A DNA stretch of 5,727 nt from Acidobacteriota bacterium (GTDB lineage: Bacteria; Acidobacteriota; Terriglobia; Bryobacterales; Bryobacteraceae), in NCBI GenBank assembly GCA_016871135.1, contig VFZQ01000389.1, forward strand, positions 1-5,727, given 5' to 3'. The translations under genes were made by a program, and so were the position numbers. Each line of letters opens with the position of its first letter. Position 1 is the stretch's first letter. Positions 5,268 through 5,727 of this stretch are shown here, piece by piece. The notes below the pieces were generated by a model. The model did not search any database. It was not told the DNA's origin and saw only the letters and a program-made list of their open reading frames with translations.

Positions 5268-5727
5268 ATGCGGCCGATGATTTTGGTGTTTCTAGGCTCC
5301 TTGGCATTCGCCCAGGCGGATTCGCGCGAAGAGATTACGGGGATTTACGCCTCGACATTCACGGCATTGCGGGAGGCGAAAACGAAATCGGACATCGAAC
5401 GTTTGGTGGACGCAATCGATGTACCGGAGTGGATCGGTTCGTTGCCCACGGGTGCGACGCTGACACGCGCGGACGCGGTCACCTCGTTAATGGGGTTATT
5501 GGCGGTGGCTCCAGAGAACCGGCCGGTCCCGCGGCAACAGATGGTTTATCTGGCCGAGACCGGTTGGAACGTGGTCGCGGTCTACTGGGTTTACGGTGCC
5601 ATGGGTGAGCGGCTGGTCGGATCGATGGCCCGAGACACGTGGGTGCGGACTCCGCGCGGATGGCGGCGTATGCGGCACGAGAAACTCTTTCCAGACAGGG
5701 CGCTGGTAGAGAACGGCAAAGCGCTGA
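5268..5727 (+). CDS. Secreted protein, possibly NTF2/SnoaL-like (3' end outside window)
   Basis: The frame runs from ATG 5268 through 153 codons to the right edge without a stop. Residues 1-17 (MRPMILVFLGSLAFAQA) are a clear signal peptide with cleavage near AFA-QA or AQA-DS. The mature part starts with a helix (REEITGIYASTFTALREA), then SDIERLVDAIDVPEW. Strand-like segments follow (QMVYLAETGWNVVAVYWVYG, 91-110, and RDTWVRTPRGWRRMRHEKLF, 122-141). The order of a helix, a nuclear-transport-factor-like curved sheet and the ending W-R-x-P-x-GWR-x-x-x-H resembles the secreted SnoaL/DUF4440-type proteins of acidobacteria, but the match is by general shape, not by a decisive motif. It is the third gene of the PadR cassette and probably close to complete at the edge. 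Confidence 0.72.
   Translation, partial: MRPMILVFLGSLAFAQADSREEITGIYASTFTALREAKTKSDIERLVDAIDVPEWIGSLPTGATLTRADAVTSLMGLLAVAPENRPVPRQQMVYLAETGWNVVAVYWVYGAMGERLVGSMARDTWVRTPRGWRRMRHEKLFPDRALVENGKAL

Noticed and set aside
4691..5727. Codon use of the PadR cassette as a sign of recent transfer
   Set aside because: TTG/TTA make up 8 of 15 leucines in the last gene against 6 of 21 in the FAH gene. The counts are too small and the difference too mild to support transfer.

Overview
The window looks like a stretch of a GC-rich chromosome, most probably of an acidobacterium of the Solibacter/Bryobacter type. That placement is an inference. It rests on the gene families present (a PadR regulator paired with a small membrane protein carrying a YPxxFRERFxxEM motif, a secreted protein with a CxxC...CxCC module, and a small secreted protein of NTF2-like appearance) and not on a marker gene. 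There are no RNA genes, insertion sequences or CRISPR arrays.

Layout. (1) Nt 2-763 is the 3' part of a PhoQ-like sensor histidine kinase whose start lies outside the window. (2) Nt 765-969 on the minus strand, tail to tail with the kinase, appears to be a small secreted-protein gene interrupted by one extra A. (3) Nt 1026-4103 is a tight plus-strand cluster: a secreted Cys-rich protein, an exported aldose 1-epimerase, a short-chain dehydrogenase and a fumarylacetoacetate-hydrolase (FAH) family enzyme, with junctions from a 4-nt overlap to a 6-nt gap. (4) Nt 4088-4600 is a lipoprotein gene overlapping the FAH gene and broken by an in-frame TGA. (5) Nt 4691-5727 is a separately promoted PadR cassette: regulator, small membrane protein, and a secreted protein that runs off the right edge.

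The metabolic core fits the last steps of non-phosphorylated 6-deoxy-L-sugar breakdown. An epimerase would interconvert sugar anomers, the SDR would oxidise C4 of a 2-keto-3-deoxy-L-fuconate or -rhamnonate, and the FAH enzyme would split the 2,4-diketo product into pyruvate and L-lactate. L-fucose and L-rhamnose routes converge on the same diketo acid, so the sequence alone does not settle the sugar. The sugar dehydrogenase, lactonase, dehydratase and transporter are not in this window.

The points most worth a second look are the TGA inside the lipoprotein (mutation, error or recoding), the single-A frameshift in the minus-strand gene, and the PadR promoter. In that promoter, a near-consensus -35/-10 pair predicts transcription starting on the A of the ATG, and a perfect inverted repeat lies over the -10 and the start codon.
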